Assembly (NCBI GenBank): GCA_964016985.1
Contig: OZ024828.1
Coordinates: 29,332,581-29,396,580, forward strand
Direction: 5' to 3'
DNA length: 64,000 nt
Origin: Anodontia alba
Taxonomy: Eukaryota; Mollusca; Bivalvia; Lucinida; Lucinidae
This document shows positions 33,408 to 45,768 of this stretch, one piece after another (the first letter of the stretch is position 1; every line of letters begins with the position of its first letter). Under the pieces are notes generated by a model. That model saw only the letters and a program-made list of their open reading frames with translations. It searched no databases and was not told where the DNA came from. The translations under genes and the position numbers were made by a program.

Positions 33408-33560
33408 TTTTCCAATAGTAAAGCTTGACATTTTATGTGAATCCTCTGCTAGGCAGTCAATTCACATGAATAGTCGTCTTATTTAATAGTAAGACTCCCA
33501 TTTCAGGTGAATCGTCTGCTAGGCAGTCAATTCACATGAAATATCAAGTCTTATTTTTTG
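33408..33560. repeat. P4 hairpin, doubled
   Basis: Two adjacent copies of GTGAATCGTCTGCTAGGCAG, the second with a clean right arm ATGAAATATCAAGTCTTATT. Confidence 0.75.
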
Positions 33561-33974
33561 GATAATACAATAAAATATTATAATAGTATATCGTCTGCTG
33601 CAGTTTTGAATGCTACTTTTAGGGTTAGACCCTTAACCTGCAATTTAATATCAGCTGACAAAAATTTGAAAACATTTTTTTTTCTAAAAATAGGGCTCCA
33701 TATTTCATTCTGATATTCTCCCTTGGAAGTAGTTCACAGGGAATGTCAAACTGTATTTTCTGAAGAAAAAAAATGAAAAGAAAGAAACTACCATTTTTGG
33801 CCCATTTACCACACTGTATTGTTCGGCTTTCTGAAACAACAGAAAAAAAACAACAACAAAAAAACTTGAGGTAAAATATCTGCCTGGTAAGGTGATACTG
33901 AAAGGATATCTCAGCAGGGGACTTCTCCAAGTGAGTATTTAACTTGTTTATCCCAGTAGACCAAAACATAGTCC

Positions 33975-34048
33975 TTTGCAAACTGTGTAGATCCAGATGA
34001 GATGGCTCGTAAGGAACCATCTCATCTGGATCTACACTGTTTGCTATT
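33975..34048. repeat. short H-core hairpin
   Basis: TGTGTAGATCCAGATGAGAT around GGCTCGTAAGGAACC and its inverse; a T run follows (34050-34070). Confidence 0.82.
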
Positions 34049-34187
34049 CTTTTTTTTTTTTTTTTTTTTTGAGATCCCTGTCTGCAACAATGGATGCTTC
34101 AAAATCAAAGATGGAAAAGTCCACTTCAGAAACACACGGGTGAGAGTGTTAATAATTCTTGCCTGTAATCTTATTCCAATTTCTTAA

Positions 34188-34292
34188 TAAAAGCACATTT
34201 TGTGGGTACTCATAGAATTGCCTCAGTGATTGCCTCATCGAGGTTGAGGTAATTCAATGAGTAACTACAACATATGCTTTTTGTAGAGAACT
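34188..34292. repeat. F1 foldback MITE, diverged
   Basis: TTGTGGGTACTCATAGAATT and CAATGAGTAACTACAACATA arms with an irregular centre. Confidence 0.7.
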
Positions 34293-34511
34293 TGATAAAA
34301 TTGCAGTCAGTAATTGTAGACTCAGAAATTGCCTGACTGTCTGCGTAAAGGGGTATGTACGGTAATTTAGTCAGTCAGGTTTTTGCTCATTATTTGATTG
34401 TCTGCTTGTTTCAACATACACATTCAGTAAAACTCCACTATGAATCGTTAGACTGCCAATCACAACAATTCTCGTCTGCTTTGTCATCTACTTGTGATTT
34501 TAAAAGTCATT

Positions 34512-34582
34512 CTTGCAAACTGTGTGGACCCAGATCAGACTGCTCCTTTGAGCAGTCTAATCAGGGTCCACACTGTTTGCCT
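34512..34582. repeat. short H-core hairpin
   Basis: TGCAAACTGTGTGGACCCAG and inverse around CTGCTCCTTTGAGCAG. Confidence 0.82.
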
Positions 34583-34877
34583 GTATGCAAAAATAGGTTT
34601 GAAAAGTTTGTAAGAATATTCAGCAGACATTTTCAGATGCAGGTTTCTTTGCCCCTCCCCCTTTGCAAAAGAAATCTTAAAATTTTTGGAAGTTGAAAAT
34701 AACTTCCTCCCTTTACAAAAATTAACAACTTCCCTCAAAGAAATTCTTAAAAGTTTTTTTCGGTTTCTGAAAAGATTTTTGGGTCCAAATTGCAGGTTAT
34801 TGGGTTTAATTTATAGCACAAACCAAAAAATAATAAAAGTGCTATTATTAAGTGCTATAGGTGCTATTATATGACTT

Positions 34878-35103
34878 TATACTGTAATAACCCTAAGTAT
34901 CGGGACAGACAGGCCTGAGCAAACAGAGTGGACCAAGATCAGATGCTGCATTCTGCAGCATCTGATCAGGGTCTACACTGTTTGCCACTCATCCAGCAGT
35001 TTTTAGACACATCACCAGGCAGCAAAACTGGTCTTGTTCAAATTTTAGGACAAGTATGGTAAGGAGTTGAAGTGTCCCAATATTTAGGATAAATATGGTA
35101 CTT
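34878..35103. repeat. H1 foldback element, well kept
   Basis: CTGTAATAACCCTAAGTATC to CCCAATATTTAGGATAAA, core around GATGCTGCATTCTGCAGCAT. Confidence 0.86.
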
Positions 35104-36309
35104 GTAAAATGATCAACATGACAAAAATCTTGTCTTCTGACATGGGAATTGCATGCCCAGACCGAACTATGCCTAAGCCTTAAAGCATGAGGAACATTTG
35201 TAGCAAAAGTTATTCTAAAATTGATTTTGATGTTTTTCAGAGAAAATAAGACATTTCATGTAAATTGTCTACTAGGAAGATAATTGACATGAACTGTCAT
35301 TATTTTCTCCGAAAAATAAAAGAAAAAGTTGACATTTCAAGGTGTCATTTGCTGTAGTTGTGATTAGCACAGTAAGGGTAAACCGAGTCAAGTGAGAGCA
35401 TTAGATATCTGCTAAGAAAAAAATCTTTGTTAGATTTTAGAAAAAGGACTCACATTCAAGTAGTCTGTGTCTTGTTGAATCTACAGACAAAAAGCCTGCA
35501 GACCAGTCTGAAAAATGCCAGAACACCAGTCTGCAAAATGACTGCAGACCATTCTTCAGAAGGACAAAAGTCTTTGGACCAGTCTGCATAAAGACAAAAA
35601 TAGCTGCAGAGGGGCCTAAGGTTTTGCTGTTAATGTGCTAAGGGTCCTTTTATAGGGCATGGCTCATTTCTTCCATATGAATGAAAATGGCGTTTCACAT
35701 GATCAACTGATTCAAGCCATATTTTTCGTCCCGTGTTTACCCTGTATATTTGGACATCTTAACTTCATACCATACTTCGTAAAATTTGAAGAAATAAAAA
35801 ATCCATAGTGGAGTAGTTTGATCTGGCCAAGCATGACTGTCAGAATGTACAGTTGACTATGTGAGGACTTGTCAAAGGTGTTTATGATGGAACTTCTAAA
35901 TAAGTAGTTTGATGTGGGTCTACACTGTTTGCTCAGACCTGTATCTCTATTGTTGAGTAAATGTGGTTGTATTGTGTAGAAGTTACCATGATTATTCCAA
36001 CAAACGTGTCCAAACATTTTAAACAATGTAGACCTAGATCAGGGCTTGCACTCTTTTCCATTCAGCCAGCATTTTCAGAAATACATCATGTAGCCATATG
36101 GGCTTAGTTAAATATTATACCTTAAAGTGCCAAGCACAGCCACAGCTGATAACATTTCGAAGTATTTGTTATTGTTTTTCATAGAATATAGGGCTTGACA
36201 TTTCATGTGAAACATTTCACATGAATTGTCAAACCTCACATTCAAGGAAATGTCAAGAAATGTTCAAGAAATGTCAAGCCTTACAATCAAGGAAAAATAG
36301 AGACTGTCC

Positions 36310-36866
36310 TCTGCTACAGTTTATTTGGCAATTTAACGATCAGGATAATTGTGGTAAGTTCGGTGGCCTAATATTAATTTTATGATATTTATCCTGAAAA
36401 GTTGATCAAAGCATATGTTGACGAGTTTTTATACTCGTATATGTTGTATTTTCCTTTTTTCGTTTTTATTTCAACCTCCTTTTATTCCATTATAATTTTC
36501 GTTTTCTTTACTTTGTTGTAGTATCTCTGAATGTTGTTGACTTCGAATAAATTTTGATGTATAATTTCTGAAGAAAACTTATGGCAATTAACCAAGAACT
36601 TCACTTTGTTATAGCATCTCTGAATGTTGTTGACTTTGAATAAATTTTTCATGTATAATTTCAGAAAAAAAAAACCCCAAAAAACTCCTAATTAACAATC
36701 AAACAACATGCAGATTATTCCAGACCCTTTCTGTTCACGTATATATTTTAATTTGCAGAATTTAGAAAATTATCGGTTATCTGAATCCTTGATTAGAGCC
36801 TGTGGATGTAGGCTGGCCTTGACTTTCACTGTAAATGAAATGCTGTAACCCAGGGCCATGCCTTTT
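36310..36866. other. intergenic, one local duplication
   Basis: TATCTCTGAATGTTGTTGAC and GAATAAATTTT occur at about 36521 and 36605, a two-copy tandem repeat of about 84 bases. Nothing else recognised. Confidence 0.6.
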
Positions 36867-38376
36867 TATTAGCTCACCTGTCATATAGTGACAAGATGAG
36901 CTTTTGTGATCACATTTTGTCCGTCGTCCGTAAACAATTTCTTCAAACGACATCTCCTCCTAAACCACTGATTGGATTTTGACCAAACTTCACAGGAATG
37001 ATCCTTGATTAGTCCTCTTTCAAATTTGTTCAAATGGTTCAGATCCATTGCAAATCTAGGTCACAGCAGCAAAAAATAGATTTTTTAACTGAAAACTTAT
37101 AAAATCTTGTCTGAAACTAGAAAGCCCAGGTCTTTGATATTTGGTATGTAGCTTCATCTAGTGGACCTCTACCAAAGTTGTTCAAATTATAGCCCTGGGG
37201 TCAAAAATGGCCCCACGCCAGAGGTCAGTTGTTTTATATAGAACCATATAGGGAAAAATATAAAGTCTTCTTGTCTGAAAGCAGGAGCCCCAGGCCTTTG
37301 ATATTTGATACATAGCTTCACCTAGTAGACCTTTACCAAGATTGTTTAAGTTATTGCCCTGGGGCCAAAAATGGCCCCGCCTGGGGCAGATATGTTTTAC
37401 ATGGACTTATATAGAGAAAATCTTCAAAAATCTTATCTAAAACCAGAAGGCCCGGGCCTTTGATATTTGGTACATAGCTTCACCCAGTGGATCTCTGTTA
37501 ATATTGTTCAAATTATAGCCCTGGGGCAGACATGTTTTACATAGACTTATATAGGAAAAAACCTTAAAAAAATCATGTCTGAAAGTACAAGGCCTAGGCC
37601 TTTGATATTTGGTACTTAGCATTGCCTAGAGGTCCTCTGACAAGAGTTCAAATTATGCCCCTGGGGTGAAAAGAGGCCCCACCCGGAGGGGGTGGGTGAG
37701 GTCACTTGTTTTACATAGAGCAAAAAGCCATTGACAATGATTAGGCCTAGGACTATCAAACGTATAGGGAGGATGGACCTGAAGAGTAGCTGACCTTTAT
37801 GCCAAAGGTCAAGGTCACAATGACCTTTAGTACCAAAAAAGCTTACAATTCTGCAATGCTTATGATTAGGACTCTCAAACTTAGTAGAGATGTTGGTCTT
37901 AATCAGTAGATGATCCTGAGGGCAAAGGTCAAGATCACCAGGACCTTTAGTACTAAAAAGCTTGTTAACTTGGCAATGCTTAGGGCTAGGACCCTCAAAC
38001 TTAGAAGGGATGTTGGTCCTTGATGACACTGAGGGCAAAGATCATGGTCGAGGTCACCATGACTTTTAGTACTAAAAAGCTAATAATTAGGCAGCGTTTG
38101 AGGCTAGAACTCTTGAGTTTAGATGGCATGTTGGTCTTGACCAGTTGATGACCCTAAATGGCAAAGGTCTAGGTCACAGTGACCTCAAGTACAAAACAAG
38201 CTTATAAGTTGGCAATGCTTGGGGCTAGGACCCTCAAACATAATAGGGATGTTTCTTATGACCATGTGGGCAAAGGTCATGGTCAAGGTCACCATGACCT
38301 TTATAACCGCATCTTTGTTAGCAATGCTATGTATGATTCAGGTGAGTGACATAGGGCCATCATGGCCCTCTTGTTT
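36867..38376 (+). mobile_element. X2 composite element, same ends as X1, other core
   Basis: Left part matches X1 (CTCCTCCTAAACCACTGATT, GACCAAACTTCACAGGAATG) and right end has AGGGCCATCATGGCCCTCTT after CAGGTGAGTGACA. The core is different: units with CCCAGGCCTTTGATATTTGG, then units with GGCAATGCTTAGGGCTAGGA and AGGTCACCATGACC. Confidence 0.85.
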
Positions 38377-38739
38377 TTCATGTGAAAACTTACTGCTGCT
38401 ATTTTCAGGAATCTGTAGAAACTTGATTCTAATCCTTAAAATGCTTAGCAAAATTGCAGCAGATGACATTCTAATTTTTTTTCTATGATTTTACTGGGGA
38501 ATAAGCTTAACATTTCATGTGAACCATCTACCTAGCAGAAAATATACAAGAAAAGTTCATTTTTTCTGAAAACTAAAAAAGATAACTTTATCATATTTCT
38601 CTTATTTTTCCCAGAAAATAAGATTTGACAAATCATACCAATTGTCTCCTCAGGAGAAATAAGAAAAAAAAATCAGAATGTCATCTGATACAGTTACACA
38701 ACAAAGTGTGAAATCTTTTGTGAAGCTTTAAGGGAGTGG

Positions 38740-38885
38740 AAACATTTTCAGGGGAGGCAACTATGTCAGAATTGGTTTTGCCTCCCTTCTGAAAAGGGGT
38801 CTACTCAAAAAAGGAAAGAATTTGCTCCTTTTTCAGGGGAGATTTTGCAGTAAAGCAAAAGGAAACTGCAAAAGTTGTTTCCCAT
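38740..38885. repeat. K foldback MITE, partial
   Basis: GCCTCCCTTCTGAAAAGGGG, AAAAAAGGAAAGAATTTGCT; the right arm is shortened. Confidence 0.72.
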
Positions 38886-39635
38886 GTCATAAAATCTATC
38901 GAAGTGTATCAAGCTGCCTTAAACTTTGAATATATTATTTTAACAGCGAACCATTCATGTAATGATTATCATGAACTTGGCTGATTTTATCACTGACTCT
39001 TGTGATGATCAACATTCTGCCATTCAGATGCCATAGTTTTTTCACACTTTTTGCAAATCTTATATGTTAATGTATTTTTTTTTTCTGATTGTTTTGTACA
39101 TGATGCAGTTTTATGTACGTTTTCTATTTATAAAGTACTGTGTTCTGTTCATGTCTTAATTATGTTTATGAATGTTCTTTACATACATGTTATGTTCAAG
39201 GTCACAGCATACTGCACAAAAATAAGTTTCCCATAGACTTAAGCTTATTATATTGGGAAAAATGCACTGCAGACATTTTGAAGTAGTTGTATTTTCCCAG
39301 AAAATAGGATCTAACATCTCATGCAGATTGTTGGCTGAATCTGCTTAGAGAAAGGTAAAGGTTAAAACATTCATTATCCATCTCTCCATCTTCCCCAAAC
39401 TCCTCAAGTATTGATCAAAACAAATGAGGCCCTCCTAGGGGTACCTGTTCCCTTGTTCCCCTGAAAAAAAATTGGCATTTTCCCTTGTTCCCCAAAAATC
39501 AAAATCTTGATTTTCTATGTTCCCTGTTCCCCAAAATTGCCTTTGTTCCCCTGTTCCCTTCAGTTTTAGACTTTTGTTCCCCTGAAATAAATGGCATTAT
39601 TCCCATTCCCCAAAACCCTTGGGTGGGCCTCACAA
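38886..39635. other. intergenic, low-complexity part
   Basis: Between 39430 and 39610 runs of TTCCCTTGTTCCCC-like motif repeat about every 30 bases. The rest is unrecognised. Confidence 0.5.
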
Positions 39636-39639
39636 ATAC

Positions 39640-40045
39640 AGTAAATTTCCACTATTAAGACCATTCGAAATTAAGACCACTCCACTATTAAGACCGGCTT
39701 TTGTAAGTCCCAAATGCCTTTCCTTATTACAGTATGCCCTAAAATTTCATACACCTAGGTTTCTGACAAAATGGCAATGCTAACAGGGTAGATCCAGATC
39801 AGACTGCTCCTTTCAGCAGTCTGATCAGAGTCTACACGGTTTGCCATTCCACTAAGTATTTTAAGAAACAACTGCATAAAAGCATTTTTTTGGGGGGTCA
39901 AAAATTTTGGTCAAAAAAGTAAGGAATAAAGTGTTTGAAATTCTAGAATATTTACCATATGTTCAATATTAAGACTGCCCTGCTAAAAAGACCACTTTCA
40001 GACAGTCCCAAAAGTGGTCTTAATAGTGGGACTACTGTACCTTTG
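39640..40045. repeat. TIR element with H3 inside
   Basis: Ends CAGTAAATTTCCACTATTAA and TTAATAGTGGGACTACTGTA, with AAGACCATTCGAAATTAAGA next to the left end. An H3 element occupies 39725-39958. Confidence 0.78.
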
Positions 40046-40189
40046 CAAAAATATATGAGGAGGGTAATATGAAAACTTGCCTTGGTGCATGTGGGGAGCA
40101 AAGACACAGATAAGACTGTACATCCATTCTGTCCTACCTGGGCCTGGGTTGTCCACTTACAGACATGATAGGTACTGTAGCAAGTATAC

Positions 40190-40545
40190 ATGTACAGTGA
40201 ACCCTCCTTACAATGACAGCATTTGTTCTCAAAAATGTTGCCATTATAATGAATTTACTGCTCTAAAGAATCCTTAACGAACATAATGATATGTAAGAAA
40301 GGCCTTGTTTTATTCTTAATTCCTCATAGAACATATGTTTTGGATATTTATTAGAATCGCCTCTCTGAGGCGATTTTCACAAATATTCAAAACACATGTT
40401 GCTTGAAGATATTATGCAAAGTTTTTGCATAATTTCTCATTAACCGTCACCTCTTGAGAGAATGTTTCATGACATTCAAATTGTTGAATTTTGTCGTTGT
40501 ATCAAGTGTCGTTATAAAGAGGGTTGACTGTATATGTACACAAAC
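40190..40545. repeat. foldback element with F1-like centre
   Basis: Outer ends ACAGTGAACCCTCCTTACAA and TTATAAAGAGGGTTGACTGT, centre TTTTGGATATTTATTAGAAT around GCCTCTCTGAGGC. Confidence 0.8.
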
Positions 40546-40599
40546 AAAGCACTGACAGTACTGATGGGACGATTGTCTCTGACTTAAAACAGTTTCATT

Positions 40600-40905
40600 T
40601 AACCCTTATCTTCCTGTAACAGTGCAGACCCAGATCAGATGTTGCATTCTGCAGCATCTGATCTGGGTTTGCACTGTTTGCCAATATCCCGGTCCAGGTT
40701 TTGCTGATAACCCTTTATCAACAGCACTCTGACGTCACAGTGACAAGAATAGCACTGCTATAAATAACCGATACATGGATTTAATCCAAAGCGCTGTTTG
40801 ATTATATTGGGCAATGATAATCAAGTGGACAACTACCTTAAAGAAATTTTGGCATTTGTATCCTATGGCTCGATTGTAAACAATCAACCCAAAAGTCCCT
40901 ATTAT
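40600..40905. repeat. unnamed repeat with H-core hairpin
   Basis: AACAGTGCAGACCCAGATCA hairpin followed by GTTTTGCTGATAACCCTTTA and ACAATCAACCC. Similar to 13780-14258. Confidence 0.6.
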
Positions 40906-41081
40906 ATTGTGCAATTATTGTTCTACGTAGCTAGCTGGATCCTTACTCTATTTATCTAAAAAAGAGAACAAGTTACGTTTTGATCTGGCAGTTGAGTATT
41001 TCAGCACAACAAGATTTCCTTTTAGTGTCAGTTGGATTGTAAAATAGTTAATGCTTAGCATGCCCGATAAACTTCAACAAT

Positions 41082-41276
41082 CAGGGCCCAGTTGTTCAAA
41101 GCGTCATTAGCTTAACAAGCTCGTTAAGGGTCATTTCGTTAACAATTTTAAAGTGAGTAGCTTTTGCTACTCACATTTTTTCAACAAAAAATTTCAGCAT
41201 GTTTGCGTATCACTTAATGTAAATTTCAACGAATCGTTAACTAACGACATCGTTAGTTTTGAGCAACTGGGCCCTG
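41082..41276. repeat. G foldback MITE, short
   Basis: Both ends present (GGGCCCAGTTGTTCAAAGCG, GAGCAACTGGGCCC) but part of the left inner arm is lost. Confidence 0.85.
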
Positions 41277-41659
41277 CATTTGAAATATTTTGTTTGTTTA
41301 GTCCCCCTATAAAACTTACTTTTTTTACATTTCATGTAAATTGTCTGTTTCCTGTGAAAAGTAGAGTATTGCCAATTTATCATCTGCTGAATTTGTCCAA
41401 AGAATGCTAAAAGTTGAATGTAAGCAGACCAGCAAACATGTAATATTTATTCGTTTCTCACACATAGATGAAACTAGCTGGATAGAAGTATTAAGGTAAA
41501 TTTTGTTCAACCCGCAAATATCCCAGTTAGTCTATGGAAAACTTATTTTGTGGACTTCTAACATGTGCCTTGGATTGTTTTGTACATCAGCAATACAATA
41601 TTCAACCTAATTACCTACTTTACATGTGTGCTTTGCTTTTTGAAATTACTGGAAAAACT

Positions 41660-41886
41660 TGTACACTTCAACCTCTTTATAACACGGTTCGTTATAGTAC
41701 GGTTTTGGATATAACACGGTTCAAAGATGGATCCCAAAAATGCATAGACTATATTGAAAAATGACCATAAATGGTCATTTTTCAATATAATCTATACATT
41801 TTTGTTTGGACATAACACGGTTGTTTAACTAACACGGTTTATGCTATGGACCCCGACAATCGTGTTATAAAGAGGTTGTGGTGTAG
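41660..41886. repeat. T foldback element, copy 1
   Basis: CAACCTCTTTATAACACGGT to ATCGTGTTATAAAGAGGTTG, centre ATTGAAAAATGACCATAAAT with inverse. Confidence 0.85.
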
Positions 41887-42085
41887 TAAAATGTCTACCC
41901 GAAATATCCACCTGATAATGACACACTTTAAAGAAACACCAACAGAGGTCTTCAGGAGGACCATTTAATGATGCTTGTGCAATATTTTTCTTCTGATTTT
42001 TCCTTCTTCTTCTGATTTTCTTTATAAAATAAGCATACGATGTTGTTGAATTGAAAAATGAGTACCAACAACATATACATATACA

Positions 42086-42304
42086 CCATGACCTCTTTAT
42101 AACACTATTGTTAGGATCCATAGCATAAACTGTGTTAGTTAAACAACCGTGTTATATCCAAACAAATATATATAGATAATATTGAAAAATGACCATTTAT
42201 GGTCATTTTTCAATATAATCTATATATTTTTGGGATCCATCTTTGAACCGAGTTATATCCAAAACCGTGTTTTAATGAACCGTGTTATAGAGAGGTTGAA
42301 ATGT
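42086..42304. repeat. T foldback element, copy 2, opposite
   Basis: GACCTCTTTATAACACTATT to ACCGTGTTATAGAGAGGTTG, centre ATGACCATTTATGGTCATTT. Confidence 0.85.
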
Positions 42305-42685
42305 ACTTTTATTAAGTAGATAAAAGTACACGAGCTGTAATCTGAAGACTTAAGAAATTGCTTGACTGTGCACTTTTAGGGGTATATGCCGTAATTAGGT
42401 CGAATATGGTATATTATTCCAGAAACACCATATCAAAACTTCGGCTATGTTGGGACCATTTGAACCATGCAAGTGAAATGATGTCTTTGAAGTATAAGTG
42501 CATAGTGCTCTGAAGGCCCAGATCAGGGCCTTTTCTGTCCCATTAACAGGATTGTTGGATACTCTAGAATGTATCGACCCAAGGCAAGGTCTAATTGAGG
42601 ACAGTTTGGCTTTGCTCAGACATCTTCTTCCTGGATGTGGCTCATTTATTTATTAACCAGAACAAATCTTGCCATGTTTTATACA

Positions 42686-42872
42686 TGTACAGTCAAACCT
42701 GTCCTAAAGGCCACCTTTATTAAGCAATCACCTGCCTTTAAAGGCCACTATTTCAGATCCCATTAAAGGTAAAGAAGTGAAAATCTACCTGTATTAAGCA
42801 AGCACCTGTCTTAAGCAACCAATTTTTGGCTTTCCCATAGGTGCTTGCTTAACACAGGTTTGACTGTATATG
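42686..42872. repeat. foldback element
   Basis: TACAGTCAAACCTGTCCTAA to TTAACACAGGTTTGACTGTA with AAGCAATCACCTGCC inside. Confidence 0.8.
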
Positions 42873-43112
42873 AGCCAGCACACAACAAAACCTTAAATAA
42901 GACTTGTGCAATCAGTGAAGACTGATCAGCCTGCGTATCAGAAGGGGGCTGATCACATGTGCCTTCTACTGCCTCCAGGCTTTTCAAAGAGCAGGCTTCA
43001 AAGAGGAATAAACGAGAGCACTTGTCATACTGGGTAGATCTACAGGCTGACCTGAGGCTTTGCTGGTTACACAGGTCTAATTGTAGGTTCGGTCATGTGC
43101 CAGCTCATATTT
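42872..43112. repeat. M5 TIR element
   Basis: Ends ATGAGCCAGCACACAACAAA and GGTCATGTGCCAGCTCAT. Another copy at 53899-54145. Confidence 0.78.
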
Positions 43113-43224
43113 ATTTAGTATTTTTTTCCCATTATTTTATTTAAATCATCGTTTCCATTTCTGAAATATTATATTTTTCTTGTTTTGTTTTGTTTTGTGA
43201 ATGGATTAACTTGAGATTTTCTGC

Positions 43225-43405
43225 CATTTTTGTTCCAACAAGGGAGACAACTCTTGTGAATCCATGTTTGCTTTCCTGCACAGCAAGTCTCCTCTGAAAA
43301 GAGGTCTTCTCTAAAAGGAAAGAAGGGGAGCAAATACTTTAAGAGGTCCCCTTTCAGTAGGTGGGGTGGGTGGGGAGGCAAAAGAGTTGTCTCCCTTGAA
43401 AGTGT
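43225..43405. repeat. K foldback MITE
   Basis: AAGGGAGACAACTCTTGTGA to GAGTTGTCTCCCTTGAAAG, centre shortened. Confidence 0.78.
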
Positions 43406-43514
43406 ATCAGTGCCTCATACTCACTTCTGAAAATCAGCTCAAATTAATCAAACATGACTACAATGATACATATCTACATCATGTCATCATTAATGTTTCA
43501 TCTGTTGAATTTAA

Positions 43515-43715
43515 CAGGGCTGGACAACTTTTGTGACTTCCTGTTTGCTTTCTTGCACATCAAGTGCTTCTGAAAAGAAGTCTGCCCTAAAAGGAAAGAA
43601 TTTGCTCCCAAGGGGAGCAAATTCTTTCCTTTTAGAGTAGAACTCTTGAGAAAGGGGCCAAAACAAATTTTAACAGAAAACTGTTGCCTGCCCTGAAAAG
43701 ATATCAATTCCCCTT
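43515..43715. repeat. K foldback MITE, full
   Basis: Palindrome AAAAGGAAAGAATTTGCTCC around AAGGGGAGC and flanks as in the other copies. Confidence 0.85.
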
Positions 43716-43844
43716 AAATATTACCAGACAAATAGGGCCTGAATTATCACAAACATCACCTCTTTAGATGATTCGTATGTAACTACTACTTGTATGGTTT
43801 ACGGGAAAATTAAAGCATTTATGCCTTGCGTCACATAAAAGGTA

Positions 43845-43912
43845 AATGGTGTAGAACTAGATCAGATGCCGAAGTATGCTGCATCTGATCAGGTTCTACA
43901 CTGTTTACATTA
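43845..43912. repeat. short H-core hairpin
   Basis: AATGGTGTAGAACTAGATCA and inverse GATCAGGTTCTACACTGTTT. Confidence 0.78.
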
Positions 43913-44124
43913 AATATGGAAATTTCTGTCAAACTTAGTAATAATGCAAACTAGAAGGGAAGGAAAATAATTTTGACAGTTGCCTCCCCATTGTATTCAT
44001 TCCCTTCAACATTTTAATAGAGTAAAAGCACTGGCCAGCTCTGTAGATGTGAAGGCTTCTGTAGATCTTTCCCCTTGGTAAATGGGATGTCTTCATTTAC
44101 CCATTCACTGTCAGGTTCTATACT

Positions 44125-44325
44125 TACCATAATTATTTGGACACAGACTCCTTTGTTCTGAAATTTGAACAGGTCCATTTGACTGCCTGTTGATGTGTCT
44201 AAAAACTGTTAGACAAGTGGAAAACAGTGTAGACCTGGACAAATGCCATATTCTGTTGTGTATGATCTTCATCAATACTGTTTGTTGAGGCCTGTCTGTC
44301 CAAATACTTCTGGTAAGTGTATTAG
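44125..44325. repeat. H1 foldback element, diverged
   Basis: TACTTACCATAATTATTTGG left and CCAAATACTTCTGGTAAGTG right, core AAAACAGTGTAGACCTGGAC. Confidence 0.68.
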
Positions 44326-44619
44326 ATCAGGCCCAAAACTTCATGCTATTTTTCTCCACAAAAACAAATGTGGGACTTATTAATCAGAATTTACGTTAAA
44401 GAGGTGATTCTAAATCAGTACCCAAAACATTTGTTTTTTATTGGACAGGTTTTTCAAAAATCTGTCCTTTAAAACAGTGATGTCCGGGCGGTATGGGGTG
44501 TCTTCGGGCGTCGTCGGAGGTTTACCATTTGGTTTAACCTTTTTGAAAAACCTGTCCATAATATCGTTAGATGTTTTTCTTGTCTCTAAGTAAGATGCCT
44601 TTTTTTCAACCCAACTATA

Positions 44620-44740
44620 TCAACATTATTTTCTTAATCCTCCGTAAAAATCTGTTATGTGTACTTCTTTGAATTGCCTCAGCAATACAATTCTAACAGG
44701 TGCCCACAGTGTACATTTTCAAGGAGAAATAAAAAAAATG
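44620..44740. repeat. F1-like foldback, diverged
   Basis: TGTACTTCTTTGAATTGCCT and CAATTCTAACAGGTGCCCAC arms. Confidence 0.6.
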
Positions 44741-44764
44741 TTTACTTGAATATTCTAATTGTGG

Positions 44765-45005
44765 TAATTGTCCTAAAATTTAATAATGTACATCGATTTT
44801 TCTGACAATAAGTTAGATCCGTATGCAAATGGTGCAGACACAGATCAGACTGATCCTTTACAGAGGAGCAGTCTGATCAGTGTCCACACTGTTTGCCACT
44901 CCACCAATATTTTTGTTAAACAAATACAAACACAAAAAAAAAAGACAAAAATTTAGGCAAAAAAAGTAAGACTGCAAATGTTCAAAATTTTAGGGCATTT
45001 ACTTT
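44765..45005. repeat. H3 foldback element
   Basis: GTAATTGTCCTAAAATTTAA to AAAATTTTAGGGCATTTACT, core hairpin with GCAGACACAGATCAGACTG. Confidence 0.78.
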
Positions 45006-45547
45006 ACCTAGAGCTGTTGAACTTGTTTACATATACTGCAGGACAGTATGATTTTTCATCTTGTAATAATAAAATACTCTAACACACTATTTGTTTGTTT
45101 TTTCAATTTATTTTCCATTTGTTAAGCTCTTGAATATTAGCAAACCTGAGACCTATCACACAATCACAGCAACATTGCATAGAGACCAAGTCAGAGGTTA
45201 TTAGAAATCTGTGTTTGTAAAACACTGTTTCCATTCTAACCACCCCCCACCACCCTATATGTATGCTAGTCATTACAAAATGCCAAACTTGAAAAGGGGC
45301 ATAACTCTCATAAAATAAATCTGATTTTTTTTTCAAAAGTTGATCAGGTCATCTCCTCAGCCCCATTAAGTCTTATCAAAAATCAAAAGTTGTAGCTCAA
45401 ATACTTTCTGAGATATCTTGTATACAAGTATGACAAATAAAGGAATGAATGAATAAAGCAAAAGTAATATGCTCCCTCAGTTTTTTCAAACCTGAAGGCA
45501 AAAACATGCAAATGGACCCACACAAAACTTTAGTTGAAAAATGAATA

Positions 45548-45768
45548 CAGTAAATGTCCAAAATTTTCGTATGCCAAAGTTGCTGACAAAATGGCATATG
45601 CAACCAGTGAGGACCCAGATCAAACTGTTCCGTTTGCCATTCCACTAAGTATTCAATGACACAACTGCATAAAAAGCAAAATTTAGGCCAAAACTGTATG
45701 GAATAAAAAAGTTTGAAATTAAGGAAAACGTGTTCAAACTTTTTGGACATTTACTTTACCTTGAACTG
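45548..45768. repeat. H3 foldback element
   Basis: CAGTAAATGTCCAAAATTTT to CTTTTTGGACATTTACTTTA, core reduced to one arm. Confidence 0.72.

Noticed and set aside
34355..34696. 113-codon + frame
   Set aside because: It crosses an H-core hairpin, shows no domain and lacks splice or codon support; likely chance.
44460..44530. Possible exon or CpG-rich site (TTCGGGCGTCGTCGGAGG)
   Set aside because: Short GC-rich piece between TTTTTCAAAAA-type inverse segments (CAGGTTTTTCAAAAA and TTTTTGAAAAACCTG); better explained as a small foldback, with no open frame of note.
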